Part shown: positions 4,970 through 12,980 of the stretch, piece after piece
How the letters are laid out: every line of letters begins with the position of its first letter
How positions within the stretch are numbered: the first letter of the stretch is position 1
Assembly (NCBI GenBank): GCA_019912905.1
Contig: JAIOHO010000247.1
Coordinates: 1-15,495, forward strand
Origin: Anaerolineae bacterium
GTDB lineage: Bacteria; Chloroflexota; Anaerolineae; Aggregatilineales; Phototrophicaceae
Reading direction: 5' to 3'
DNA length: 15,495 nt
Notes under the pieces: model-generated
What the model was told of the DNA's origin: nothing
Seen by the model: only the letters and a program-made list of their open reading frames with translations
The model's database searches: none
Program-made: the position numbers and the translations under genes

Positions 4970-6793
4970 ATGACCACCCCACCCGAACACATTCACGTCT
5001 CGGTCGCCTGGCCTTATGCCAATGGGGACCTGCATGTCGGCCACCTGGCAGGCGCGTATCTGCCGTCCGACATCTTCGCCCGCTATCACCGCCTCAAGGG
5101 GAACCGCGTCCTGATGGTGTCCGGGTCGGATAGTCACGGTACGCCGATCTCCGTCGAGGCGGATAAGCGCGGCATCCCGGCGCGGCAGGTCTTCGAGCAT
5201 TACCACGAGCGCTTTTTGCAGACTCAGCAGAAGCTCGGCATCAGCTACGACCTGTTCACCCACACCGATACCGAAAATCACCACCGGATCGCTCAGGATA
5301 TTTTCCTGCTGCTGCTGGAGCGCGGCTATCTCTACAAAGAAGAACAGGAACTGCTCTACAGCGAACTGGAAAATCGTTTCCTGCCGGACCGCTACGTCGA
5401 GGGGACCTGCTACATCTGCGGCTATGACAGCGCGCGCGGCGACCAGTGCGACAACTGCGGCAACCTGATGGACGCGACCAAACTGATCAACCCGCACAAC
5501 CGCAGCAACCCCGACGACAAGCTGATCGTGCGCACCAGCGAGCATTATTTCCTTGACCTCAGTCAGACCTCGGATGCACTGCTGCGCTATCTGGAAACGC
5601 ATCAGGCGCACTGGCGGCCCAACGTCCTCAGCTTCACCCGCAACCTGATTACCCAGGGCGTCGAGGAAGGGCTGCGCGGGCGCGCTTATACCCGCGACCT
5701 CGATTGGGGCGTGGCGGTGCCGCTGGAAGGCTGGAATACCAAGCGGATCTACGTCTGGTTCGAGGCGGTCAACGGCTACTTTACCGCCAGCGTCGAGTGG
5801 GCCAACAATCACGGCCAGCCCGACGCCTGGAAGGACTGGTGGTACAACCCCTCGGCCAAAATCTACAACTTCATCGGCAAGGATAATATTCCCTTCCACA
5901 CAGTCATCTGGCCGGCCATGCTGATCGGCATCGACGGCATCTACAACCAAGGCAGCGACACCAAACTCAACCTGCCCTACGACGTGCCCGCCAACGAGTT
6001 TATGAATATCGAGGGCAAGCAGTTCAGCAAGAGCCGCAACTGGGCCATCTGGCTGCCCGATATTCTGGAACGCTATCAGCCCGACGCCATCCGCTACTAC
6101 GTGGCAATGACCTTCCCCGAATCGCGCGACTCGGATTTCGATTGGGAGGGTTTCCTCAGCCGCGTCAACAACGAACTGGTGGCGGCCTGGGGGAACCTGG
6201 TCAACCGCGTGCTCGGCTTCGCCTACAAGCGTTTCGACGGCAAAGTGCCGGAATACGACGTGCTGACCGCAGCGGATCAGGCGCTGATCGCTCGCGCCGA
6301 AGCCGGGTTCGAAACCATCGGCGCTCTGCTGGAACAGGTCAAACTGCGCGATGCGCTTGTCGCCGCGATGGACATCGTACGCGAGGCCAACGGCTACCTC
6401 ACGGAGCACGAACCCTGGAAGCGCATCAAAGACGACCCGGCGGACGCCGCGCGCACGGTCTACACCGCCCTGCGGGTGATCGACAACCTCAAGATGCTGC
6501 TGGCTCCCTTCCTGCCCTTCAGCGCCCAGACCCTGCATGAATACCTGGGCTATGACGGCCAGTTGTTCGGCAGCCTGACGATTGAGGACTATCAGGAATC
6601 CACCCGCGCGCATCAGGCGCTGGTTTATGATGGCCGCGGCGCTATCGGCACCTGGGCTAAAAGTGAACTTCAGCCCGGCCAGGCGCTGCGCGAACCAGCA
6701 GCGCTGTTCACCAAGCTCGACCCGGAAATCATCGCGCAGGAACGCGCCTACCTGGGTGCGCCGCGTGAGGAACACGAGATCCTATCAGACTAA
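4970..6793 (+). CDS. metG: Methionyl-tRNA synthetase
   Basis: This 607-residue class I aminoacyl-tRNA synthetase charges tRNA-Met, and initiator tRNA, with methionine in the cytoplasm. The start ATG has an AGGAG site 5 bases upstream. Visible features are PYANGDLHVGH (15-25) with the HIGH-type motif HVGH, and GSDSHGTPI (52-60). A single zinc knuckle has C147, C150, C160 and C163. WFEAVNGY (263-270) and FIGKDNIPFH (301-310) are conserved MetG blocks, and the KMSKS-type loop reads QFSKS (351-355). The anticodon-binding helical domain includes NELVAAWGNLVNRVL. The protein stops after that domain, so there is no C-terminal EMAP/tRNA-binding extension, as in other short MetG forms. The leader region upstream suggests attenuation control by Met-tRNA supply. 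A membrane-protein gene follows after 17 bases and may be co-transcribed. Confidence 0.97.
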   Translation: MTTPPEHIHVSVAWPYANGDLHVGHLAGAYLPSDIFARYHRLKGNRVLMVSGSDSHGTPISVEADKRGIPARQVFEHYHERFLQTQQKLGISYDLFTHTDTENHHRIAQDIFLLLLERGYLYKEEQELLYSELENRFLPDRYVEGTCYICGYDSARGDQCDNCGNLMDATKLINPHNRSNPDDKLIVRTSEHYFLDLSQTSDALLRYLETHQAHWRPNVLSFTRNLITQGVEEGLRGRAYTRDLDWGVAVPLEGWNTKRIYVWFEAVNGYFTASVEWANNHGQPDAWKDWWYNPSAKIYNFIGKDNIPFHTVIWPAMLIGIDGIYNQGSDTKLNLPYDVPANEFMNIEGKQFSKSRNWAIWLPDILERYQPDAIRYYVAMTFPESRDSDFDWEGFLSRVNNELVAAWGNLVNRVLGFAYKRFDGKVPEYDVLTAADQALIARAEAGFETIGALLEQVKLRDALVAAMDIVREANGYLTEHEPWKRIKDDPADAARTVYTALRVIDNLKMLLAPFLPFSAQTLHEYLGYDGQLFGSLTIEDYQESTRAHQALVYDGRGAIGTWAKSELQPGQALREPAALFTKLDPEIIAQERAYLGAPREEHEILSD

Positions 6794-6810
6794 GCTAAGG
6801 AGATCAGTAC

Positions 6811-7503
6811 GTGGCAAACATTCAGAATCCTGACTTGTTGGGTGTCCTGTTTGTGGCGTTTGGGGTCATGGGTTTCCTGCCGTTCATGCGGCTGGGCCAG
6901 ATTTTCGAATACCCGGATATATTGCGGCAGCCAACGGGGGCGATTCTGACGAAGTATGCAGCCGGTGGTCGGGCACTGACCCTGACCTGGCTGAGCTTTG
7001 CCCTGGGATTCGTGCCGCTGATCTTTCTGGCCCCGCTGCTGCAAGCGGCGCTGGTTGCCAACGGAGTCGATCCGACATTCATGGCAATTGCGACCACCTT
7101 CGCCACGGTCGCTGCCGTGTTCAATATTGTTGGCCTGCTCCGTTGGGTCTTCCTGGTGCCGCTGCTGGCACAATTGTATCTGGCTTCGGAATCCGACCCG
7201 GCCCGTCGCACCACGATTGAGGTCATTTTCGAAGCATTTCATATTTATCTTGGCATGAGCATCGGCGAATTTCTGGGTTACGCCTTCGCCGCAGTCTGGG
7301 GGTTGATGATCGGTCTGGCGCTGATCCAGAGCAGCATCCTGTCGCCCCTGTTTGGCATCGCTGCCATAATCTTCAGCGTCGGGTTGTTGATCGGGGAGTT
7401 GGAGTTTGCCGGTTGGAAACTGGGCGGCCTGTTCTCAGCCGTCAGCAGCAGCCTGTTCCTGTTATGGTCGGTAGTGATGGGGGTGATGTTTCTGATTGCG
7501 TAG
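6811..7503 (+). CDS. DUF4386-family integral membrane protein
   Basis: This 230-residue hydrophobic protein has about six predicted membrane helices (roughly residues 8-28, 55-79, 88-125, 146-172, 178-197 and 205-230). Segments such as TTFATVAAVFNIVGLLRW and the helical arrangement match the DUF4386 family, whose function is unknown. The start is GTG at 6811 with an AAGGAG site 8 bases before it. It begins 17 bases after the metG stop, and no terminator is visible between them, so co-transcription is likely. No signal peptide or catalytic motif is seen. Another small multi-helix family cannot be fully excluded. Confidence 0.75.
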   Translation: MANIQNPDLLGVLFVAFGVMGFLPFMRLGQIFEYPDILRQPTGAILTKYAAGGRALTLTWLSFALGFVPLIFLAPLLQAALVANGVDPTFMAIATTFATVAAVFNIVGLLRWVFLVPLLAQLYLASESDPARRTTIEVIFEAFHIYLGMSIGEFLGYAFAAVWGLMIGLALIQSSILSPLFGIAAIIFSVGLLIGELEFAGWKLGGLFSAVSSSLFLLWSVVMGVMFLIA

Positions 7504-7505
7504 CC

Positions 7506-7528
7506 GATGATCGGCCACAGCCATCATC
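7506..7528 (+). other. Stem-loop between the DUF4386 and DinB-like genes
   Basis: GATGAT-C-GGC (7506-7515) pairs with GCC-ATCATC (7520-7528) around a CACA loop, a nine-pair stem with one bulged C. It sits just after the stop codon and three bases before the GGAGG site of the next gene. No T run follows, so it is not an intrinsic terminator; it may stabilise an mRNA end or tune translation. Confidence 0.45.
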
Positions 7529-7540
7529 CGGGAGGAAAAA

Positions 7541-8062
7541 ATGAAGCTTATCCAGAAGCCGGAACCGGGCGAGTACGCGACTTATGGCAGCACGTATGTC
7601 CGCCTTGTGCCAGACGACGGGCGGGTGCTCCATCAATTGCGGGATAGTCTTCAGGTCGTCCAGACGCTGGCCCGCAGGCGATCCGTCGAGCAGTTGACGA
7701 CTCCGCACGCGCCGGGTGAGTGGACGATTCAGGAGATTCTGGTGCATATCCTGGACACTGAGCGCATTTTCGCCTACCGCGCCCTGCGGTTTGCGCGCGG
7801 CGATACGACTGAACTACCTGGTTACGATCCCAATCCCTATGCGGCCCTGTCCGGCGCCAATCAGCGGGACATCGAGGACATCCTGGAAGAATACTGGGCG
7901 GTGCGCCAGGCGACGCTCACACTGCTGAACAGCCTGGACGACGACGCCCTGCTGCGGGAGGGAGTCGCCAGCGGCAACCGCGTTACCGTGCGGGCCATCG
8001 CCTATTTCATCGCGGGCCACGAACTGCATCACCTCGCCAGCATCGGCGAGAATTACGGGTAG
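7541..8062 (+). CDS. DinB-like (DinB_2) putative metalloprotein
   Basis: This 173-residue four-helix-bundle protein is of the DinB/YfiT superfamily. Diagnostic segments are GEWTIQEILVHILDTERIF (59-77) with H69, and FIAGHELHHLASI (156-168) with H160 and H163/H164. These histidines are the expected metal triad; family members bind a divalent metal and some act as thiol-dependent transferases, though most are uncharacterised. Length is typical. The ATG at 7541 has a strong GGGAGG site about seven bases upstream. It follows the DUF4386 gene by 37 bases on the same strand and may belong to the same transcript. The substrate is unknown. Confidence 0.88.
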   Translation: MKLIQKPEPGEYATYGSTYVRLVPDDGRVLHQLRDSLQVVQTLARRRSVEQLTTPHAPGEWTIQEILVHILDTERIFAYRALRFARGDTTELPGYDPNPYAALSGANQRDIEDILEEYWAVRQATLTLLNSLDDDALLREGVASGNRVTVRAIAYFIAGHELHHLASIGENYG

Positions 8063-8117
8063 GCGTCACCAGGCGCGAAAATGACATTCGTCACTACAGC
8101 GAACCTGCCGAATCGGG

Positions 8118-8147
8118 TATTCTAGAATAGAACAAATGGTCTGTTCT
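8118..8147 (+). promoter_or_regulatory. Putative promoter/operator before the GyrI-like gene
   Basis: Two dyads are adjacent: the perfect palindrome TATTCTAGAATA (8118-8129), which also provides -10-like hexamers (TATTCT, TAGAAT), and AGAACA (8129-8134) facing TGTTCT (8142-8147) with seven bases between. The second would overlap the transcript start, where a repressor typically binds. No good -35 box is visible. The regulator is unknown. Confidence 0.4.
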
Positions 8148-8180
8148 CACCCTACGACAGGAAAGTGGAGGTGCCCCATC

Positions 8181-8660
8181 ATGTTTCCGTGCGAGATCAA
8201 AACGTTTCCGACCCGGTCTGCGCTCTCGATTCGCTTTCGGTCCCCTGTTCAGGAACTCTCCGCATATTTCGGCAGAGTCTATGGGGCCATCGGCGCGTAT
8301 CTCGCCGAACTTGGCGCTCAGGATCAGGGGGAGGCGGTCTTTGCCGCCTACCACAACATGGATATGCAGGATCTGGACATCGTCGCCGGATTCACGGTTT
8401 CCAAACCGCTGCCCGGCAAAGGCGAAATCCAGGCCGCTGAAATTCCGGGGGGTCCGTTCGCCATCTGCCACTATACCGGCCCTTACGATCAGGTCGGCCC
8501 GGCCTACGAGGAATTGACACAATATGCCGCCCAGCACGGCTATCAGCCCGGCGGGGTGGCCTACGAGTGGTATCTCAACGGCCCCGATGTGCCGCCACAG
8601 GACTTGAAGACCGATGTCGCTTTCCCGGTGATTCCCCTCGGCGAAGCGGCGACAGCCTGA
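8181..8660 (+). CDS. GyrI-like / AraC effector-binding domain protein
   Basis: This 159-residue stand-alone small-molecule-binding domain belongs to the GyrI/BmrR-C superfamily and has no DNA-binding helix. Two beta-alpha repeats are visible. The hallmark segments are HYTGPYDQVGPAYEELTQYAAQHG (about 97-120) and AYEWYLNGPD (127-136) with E129 at the usual ligand-pocket glutamate position. Members bind bulky cationic or hydrophobic compounds, and some hydrolyse or sequester them. The ATG at 8181 is chosen because of a GGAGG site 8-12 bases upstream; the frame is open upstream to 8136, but that stretch contains the candidate operator and has no family similarity. It has its own likely promoter. 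A stable hairpin follows the stop. Confidence 0.85.
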   Translation: MFPCEIKTFPTRSALSIRFRSPVQELSAYFGRVYGAIGAYLAELGAQDQGEAVFAAYHNMDMQDLDIVAGFTVSKPLPGKGEIQAAEIPGGPFAICHYTGPYDQVGPAYEELTQYAAQHGYQPGGVAYEWYLNGPDVPPQDLKTDVAFPVIPLGEAATA

Positions 8661-8670
8661 CACCCCCACG

Positions 8671-8696
8671 CAGGGAGAAGCGCCGCCTTCTCCCTG
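8671..8696 (+). other. Stable 3' stem-loop after the GyrI-like gene
   Basis: CAGGGAGAAG (8671-8680) pairs perfectly with CTTCTCCCTG (8687-8696) around a six-base loop, 11 bases after the stop codon. No T run follows, so it is either a Rho-assisted 3' end or an mRNA-stabilising hairpin rather than a textbook intrinsic terminator. Confidence 0.6.
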
Positions 8697-8728
8697 ACAG
8701 CCCCGACATCTCGAACCTCACTTTTGGA

Positions 8729-9236
8729 CTACAATAGAGTCACTTCAATTCTTCCAACACCTCCCCAACACATGTGAGAATTGCGGGTAGCCCTGTACAC
8801 AAGCATATTCTCATTAAAGAGGTTGGGGGCGCGGCGGCTCGCTTTCCGTTTCAGCCAACCGTAGAAGTCGCTGGCCGAGACCTTCCGCACGGTGCACACT
8901 TCGCGCACCGGATCGTTGCCCGTTGTTCGACGATGAATCGGTAGCAGCTCACAACTCCCCCCGCGAGAACACCTGAATGGCTTTAGGATGTCCCGTTCCT
9001 GCTCGACGACCCCAACTCACGCCGCAACCGCCGCAGCTCCGCCCGGTCTTGACTGGCTTGCAGCGTCTCGCCATTCACCCGCTAGCGCTGCTGCCACTTG
9101 GAGACCAGCCCCGCGGTGATGTCCAGATCACAACCTAACTGGGCCACGCGGCGCGTACCTTCCGCGGTCATCCGCCCACCACATCCCCTCAGCTTTCTGA
9201 AAACAAACCGCGCACGGGTCATCGGGACCCAGTACG
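8729..9236 (-). pseudogene. Decayed IS3-family transposase (orfA/orfB remnant)
   Basis: Read on the minus strand in three frames, this region gives pieces of both IS3-family proteins in the correct order. The orfA pieces are RRVAQLGCDLDIT (helix-turn-helix), DRAELRRLRREL, and VEQERDILK (9007-8981), the usual end of OrfA. The orfB pieces are YRFIVEQRATI, then VREVCTVRKVSASDFYGW, and NSHMCWGG near 8760, matching the N-terminal part of OrfB. An in-frame TAG interrupts orfA at 9084-9082, and frame changes occur near 9010 and 8910. The catalytic DDE part of OrfB is absent. CGTACTGGGTCCCGA (9236-9222) resembles the left end of IS3-group elements; the right end is not recognisable. The element is dead and only its 5' half remains. 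It fills most of the gap between the GyrI-like and glycosidase genes. Confidence 0.8.
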
Positions 9237-9270
9237 CGGCATTCGTAAACGGTGTGAACTAAGGAGCGTC

Positions 9271-11424
9271 CTACTCGACGGTCACCTGGCTGAGGTAGAC
9301 GCGCTGCGCGGTGACGTCATCGCCCTCGGTGACGCGCAGCGTGCCATGCAACCGGCGGTCGGCGGATGAGGAGCCAACCCAGACGTCGAACTGACCCGGC
9401 TCGACGCGATACGCGCCGTTCTGATAGAAGCTCAACAGGCTGACGTGCAGCGTGAACGTGACCCGCTTCGTCTCACCTGCATCCAGATGAATCCGCTCGA
9501 AGCCCTTGAGTTCCAGCTGCGGGCGGGGTTCGCTGGCTTCCGCGTCGCGCACGTACAACTGCACCACTTCATCCCCGGCGACGCCGCCGATGTTGGTAAT
9601 TTCCGCATGGACGGCGAGGCTGTCCTGACCGGGCAGGAACTCGATGGTGAGGGCATCATACAGGAAGCGCGTATAACTCAGGCCGTGGCCGAAGGCATAC
9701 AGCGGTTCCTCGGTCAGGTAGCGATAGGTACGTCCGGCCATGTGATAATCCATAAAATCGGGCAGCTGCGCTACCGATTTATAGAATGTCACGGGCAGCC
9801 GCCCGGCAGGGTTGTAGCCGCCGAACAGCACCTCGGCGATGGCGGTGCCGCCCGCCTGACCGGGATACCAGGCTTCCAGGATGGCCGGGACATGTTCGTC
9901 CGCCCAGTTGATCGCCACCGCGCTGCCATTGATCAGCACCAGCACGACCGGCGTCCCGGTGGCATACACAACCTGGAGCAGCGCTTCCTGTACGCCGGGC
10001 AGGTCGATGTCGGTGCGGTCCCCGGCGCTGCGTTTGTCGGATTGGGTCGAGACATGCTGGCCCTCCTCGCCTTCCACTTCCTGAGACAGCCCCATGATCA
10101 TGATGGCGACATCGGCGGCAGCGGCGATGCGAACCGCCTCGTCGAAACCGCTCTGGTCGAGATCGGTAATGGTGCAGCCCTGGGCGTAGGTGATCACCGT
10201 GTCCGGCGAAACGGCAGCGCGGATACCGTCCAGCGCCGTCACCGTGGCCGAGGGGAAACCGTTGTAGTTGCCCCACAGCACCTCATCCCAGTCGGCATTC
10301 GGGCCGATCACGGCGACGGATTTGAGAGTCTTTTCCAGCGGGAGGAAACTGTCGGTGTTCTTGAGCAGAATGATCGACTCGCGCGCGGCTTCCAGCGCCA
10401 GCGCCTTGTGCGGTTCAGAATCGTTGACCCGGTAGGGAATCTGGCTGTAGGCCACCTGCTCCGGCGGGTCGAACATGCCGAGCTTAAAGCGCGTCGTAAA
10501 CAACCGTTCGACTGCCCGCGTGATGGTGGCTTCGTCGATCAACCCCTGCTCGACCGCTTTGGTCAGGAAGGGAAACGTATCGCCGCAGTTCACGTCGCAG
10601 CCCGCATTGACGGCCATGGCTGCTGCTGCTTCCGGCGTCTTCGCCAGCTTGTGATCTTTGTAGATGTCCTTGATCGCCCAGCAGTCGGAGACGACATGTC
10701 CCTGGAAGCCCCATTCCTGGCGCAGAATCTTGTCGAGCAGCGTCGGGCTGGCGCAGCAGGCTTCGCCATTGGTGCGGTTATAGGCCCCCATGACCGATTC
10801 GACCCCGGCTTCGCGTACCAGCGCCTCGAACGCGGGCAGGTAGGTATCGCGCATGTCGCGCTCGGTGGCGACGGCGTTGAAGCGGTGGCGGTCGGCTTCC
10901 GGCCCGCTGTGGACCGCATAATGCTTGGCACAGGCTGCCCCTTTCAGGTAGCGTGGGTCATCGCCCTGGAGCGCCTTGACGAAGGTCACGCCGATGGCCG
11001 AGGTCAGGTAAGGGTCCTCACCATAAGTTTCCTGGCCGCGCCCCCAGCGTGGATCGCGGAAGATATTGACGTTGGGAGTCCAGAACGTCAGGCCCTGATA
11101 AATCTCACGCTTGCCCTGGCGCACAAATTCATGATGTTTGGCGCGGCCTTCGTCGCCGATGGCAGTCGCGACCTGCTGAATCAGCGCGGTGTCCCAGGTG
11201 GCGGCCAGCCCGATAGCCTGTGGAAAGACGGTGGCAACCCCGGCACGGGCAACCCCATGCAGGCACTCGTTCCACCAGTTGTAGGCGGGCACCCCCAGCC
11301 GGTCAATGGCTGGCGCGGTGTACACCATCTGCCCGATTTTCTCCTCCAGGGTCATGCGTCCTACCAGATCCCGCACACGATCCGCTAGCGGCTGGTTCGG
11401 ATCTTGATACAATGCCTCAGACAT
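9271..11424 (-). CDS. Glycoside hydrolase family 3 beta-glucosidase/beta-xylosidase
   Basis: This 717-residue enzyme likely removes terminal beta-linked glucose or xylose from short oligosaccharides. The N-terminal GH3 barrel (about 1-320) has NWWNECLHGVAR (49-60), NIFRDPRWGRGQETYGEDP (120-138), AKHYAVHSG (166-174) and the nucleophile region HVVSDCWA with D247. The C-terminal GH3 domain (about 350-580) includes SQEVEGEEGQ (447-456), where the acid/base glutamate probably lies. A fibronectin III-like domain (about 612-690) follows, as in many bacterial GH3 enzymes. The NWWNE...HG pattern is most common in the beta-xylosidase-like branch. No signal peptide is present, so it acts in the cytoplasm on imported sugars. 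The ATG at 11424 has an AGGAG site 7 bases upstream. It is divergent from an MFS gene. Substrate choice (glucoside versus xyloside) is uncertain. Confidence 0.95.
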   Translation of the reverse strand: MSEALYQDPNQPLADRVRDLVGRMTLEEKIGQMVYTAPAIDRLGVPAYNWWNECLHGVARAGVATVFPQAIGLAATWDTALIQQVATAIGDEGRAKHHEFVRQGKREIYQGLTFWTPNVNIFRDPRWGRGQETYGEDPYLTSAIGVTFVKALQGDDPRYLKGAACAKHYAVHSGPEADRHRFNAVATERDMRDTYLPAFEALVREAGVESVMGAYNRTNGEACCASPTLLDKILRQEWGFQGHVVSDCWAIKDIYKDHKLAKTPEAAAAMAVNAGCDVNCGDTFPFLTKAVEQGLIDEATITRAVERLFTTRFKLGMFDPPEQVAYSQIPYRVNDSEPHKALALEAARESIILLKNTDSFLPLEKTLKSVAVIGPNADWDEVLWGNYNGFPSATVTALDGIRAAVSPDTVITYAQGCTITDLDQSGFDEAVRIAAAADVAIMIMGLSQEVEGEEGQHVSTQSDKRSAGDRTDIDLPGVQEALLQVVYATGTPVVLVLINGSAVAINWADEHVPAILEAWYPGQAGGTAIAEVLFGGYNPAGRLPVTFYKSVAQLPDFMDYHMAGRTYRYLTEEPLYAFGHGLSYTRFLYDALTIEFLPGQDSLAVHAEITNIGGVAGDEVVQLYVRDAEASEPRPQLELKGFERIHLDAGETKRVTFTLHVSLLSFYQNGAYRVEPGQFDVWVGSSSADRRLHGTLRVTEGDDVTAQRVYLSQVTVE

Positions 11425-11519
11425 TTAATGCTCCTTTGCTAACCTGGCAAGCGGCCAGACGATCATTCCGAATAAGAACCGTCGACGCGAGAGCTGACCA
11501 GGCATACATCACGCTCTGG

Positions 11520-11546
11520 GTTATAAACTCCATGAGTTTAGCCCAA
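11520..11546 (-). promoter_or_regulatory. Candidate promoter with embedded operator for the GH3 gene
   Basis: On the minus strand TTGGGC (11546-11541) and TATAAC (11525-11520) are 15 bases apart. The interval is almost exactly filled by a palindrome, TAAACTC (11524-11530) facing GAGTTTA (11534-11540) around CAT. A dyad placed between -35 and -10 boxes is a typical repressor site. The short spacer makes the promoter itself uncertain. The dyad lies between the divergent GH3 and MFS genes and could serve both. Confidence 0.38.
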
Positions 11547-11668
11547 CTGCCCGCCAGTCCGCTATGTCTGGCCTGCCCTCGGCCAGGTCCAATCGAATGG
11601 ACATACATGGATGAAGGCAGTCAGGCTATGATGAGACCGCAGCAGTACGAAACTCAAAGGTTGTCCTC

Positions 11669-12871
11669 GTGAATCCCGTCTATGTCATCTTTCTCGGCCT
11701 GTTCAGCGTCTATATCGGCCAATCCATTCTCGCCCCGGTGCTGCCGCCGCTGGTCCGCGAGCTGGGCCTGACCGAGCTTCAGGGCGGCCTCATCATGACG
11801 TTTTCGTCCATCATGTGGGTGATCTTCAGCCCGATGTGGGGACGGCGCAGTGAGGTCTGGGGGCGCAAGCCAGTCTTCCTCCTGGCCCTGATCGGCTATG
11901 CCGTCGGCGTTGGGGCCTTTGGCCTGGTGATGCAGCTCGGCCTGGATCAGGTGATTGTGCCGTCGCTGCTCGTCTGGCTGCTGCTGGTCGGCACGCGCAT
12001 GATCGTTGGCACCGTGTTCTCCGGCGCGCCACCGGCGGCCCAGGCTTACGTGGCCGACACCACCACCGGTGCAGATCGCACGACCGCCATCGGGGTCATC
12101 TCCGCAGCCAGCGGCGTCGGCACCATTCTCGGACCGGCGCTCGGTGCGGCAGTCGTCGGGTTTGGCCTGGTCGCGCCCATCTTCCTGTCGGCACTGCTGC
12201 CGCTGGCCGGGGTGCTGGTGGTCGCGCTGCTGCTGCCCGCCGCTGCGCCGCGCATGAAACGCGGCCAACCGCTGGCGCAGATTCGCGCGCGCGATACCCG
12301 CCTCTGGCCGATTCTGCTGATCGGCACGGCCATTACGACGACCATGTCCCTGGTGCAGTTTACTATCGCCTTCTACTTTCAGGACCGGCTTCAACTCACC
12401 GGCCCCGAAACCGCGCAGGCTGTGGGCACCGCTCTGATGGCGAGCGGCGTAGCCGCCCTGTTCGCCCAATTCGTGCTGCTGCGCGTCCTGCGCTGGTCGT
12501 CGCTGAGTCTGCTGCATCTTGGCCTGCCGCTGACGCTGATTTCCCTGCTGCTGCTGTTGGTCAGCAGCAACTTTGGCCTGCTCGCCCTGGCGTTGATCGT
12601 CAATGGGTTGGGCACCGGTCTGGCAGTCCCCAGCTTCCGCAGCGCCATTACTTTTGCCGTCGAACCCCACGAACAGGGTGCGGCGGCGGGCCTCACCAGC
12701 GGCGTCACCGGCCTTGGCTACGTCTTTGGGCCAGCTCTCGGCACCGGCCTGTATGCCGTAAATCTCCTCCTGCCGTACCTGTTTGGCATCGCCGTGCTCG
12801 TCGGAGGCATGGCGCTGCTGGTCATCCATCCGCGCACGCGCGTCGTCCGTCCCCAGAGCGTCCTCTCCTAA
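11669..12871 (+). CDS. MFS transporter, drug-efflux-like (12 membrane helices)
   Basis: This 400-residue inner-membrane protein has about 12 hydrophobic helices. Motif A after helix 2 reads GRRSEVWGRKPVF (58-70), and SGVGTILGPALGA (148-160) in helix 5 resembles motif C of proton-driven drug/H+ antiporters (DHA1/TetA type). A central loop rich in basic residues (about 190-210) separates the two halves. Start is GTG at 11669 with an AAAGG site about eight bases before it. The gene is divergent from the GH3 glycosidase across 244 bases. The antiporter motif favours export, but sugar-related transport linked to the glycosidase cannot be ruled out. A TATGAT hexamer at 11627-11632 may be its -10 box, with no clear -35. 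Confidence 0.88.
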   Translation: MNPVYVIFLGLFSVYIGQSILAPVLPPLVRELGLTELQGGLIMTFSSIMWVIFSPMWGRRSEVWGRKPVFLLALIGYAVGVGAFGLVMQLGLDQVIVPSLLVWLLLVGTRMIVGTVFSGAPPAAQAYVADTTTGADRTTAIGVISAASGVGTILGPALGAAVVGFGLVAPIFLSALLPLAGVLVVALLLPAAAPRMKRGQPLAQIRARDTRLWPILLIGTAITTTMSLVQFTIAFYFQDRLQLTGPETAQAVGTALMASGVAALFAQFVLLRVLRWSSLSLLHLGLPLTLISLLLLLVSSNFGLLALALIVNGLGTGLAVPSFRSAITFAVEPHEQGAAAGLTSGVTGLGYVFGPALGTGLYAVNLLLPYLFGIAVLVGGMALLVIHPRTRVVRPQSVLS

Positions 12872-12900
12872 ACGCCACGCCACATCTCATCATTACACTT

Positions 12901-12934
12901 TTCACAACTCATTTTCTTGTGAATTTTATCACAA
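12901..12934 (+). promoter_or_regulatory. CRP/FNR-class binding site upstream of hoxE
   Basis: TTGTGA (12917-12922) and TCACAA (12929-12934) form a perfect dyad with a six-base centre, the layout recognised by CRP-family regulators (TGTGA-N6-TCACA). A third half-site, TTCACAA (12901-12907), lies inverted upstream, so a second overlapping site is possible. The dyad is 113 bases before the hoxE ATG, in the only intergenic region ahead of the hox genes. Confidence 0.6.
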
Positions 12935-12941
12935 TATATGG

Positions 12942-12980
12942 GTGAGATACCTCACTGTAGCGATATGAGGAATTTCGCTA
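12942..12980 (+). promoter_or_regulatory. Further dyads in the hox upstream region
   Basis: GTGAG (12942-12946) faces CTCAC (12951-12955) over four bases, and TAGCGA (12958-12963) faces TCGCTA (12975-12980) over 11 bases. These could be operators or a hairpin in a long 5' UTR, depending on where transcription starts. TATAGA (13010-13015) is the best -10-like hexamer close to hoxE, but it lacks a good -35 box, as expected of an activator-dependent promoter. Confidence 0.35.

Noticed and set aside
4925..6775. 616-codon open frame on the minus strand
   Set aside because: Antisense to metG, which is unambiguous; no family motif in the opposite frame.
8129..8147. LexA/SOS box before the GyrI-like gene
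   Set aside because: The half-sites GAAC/GTTC are nine bases apart instead of the four in Gram-positive-type boxes, and the E. coli type CTGT-N8-ACAG is absent.
9445..11388. 647-codon open frame on the plus strand
   Set aside because: Antisense to the GH3 gene; sequence composition is that of a reverse-frame shadow.
11654..12883. 409-codon open frame on the minus strand
   Set aside because: Antisense to the MFS gene; the product is a Gln/Asp/Ala-rich hydrophilic string without domains, the expected complement of membrane helices.
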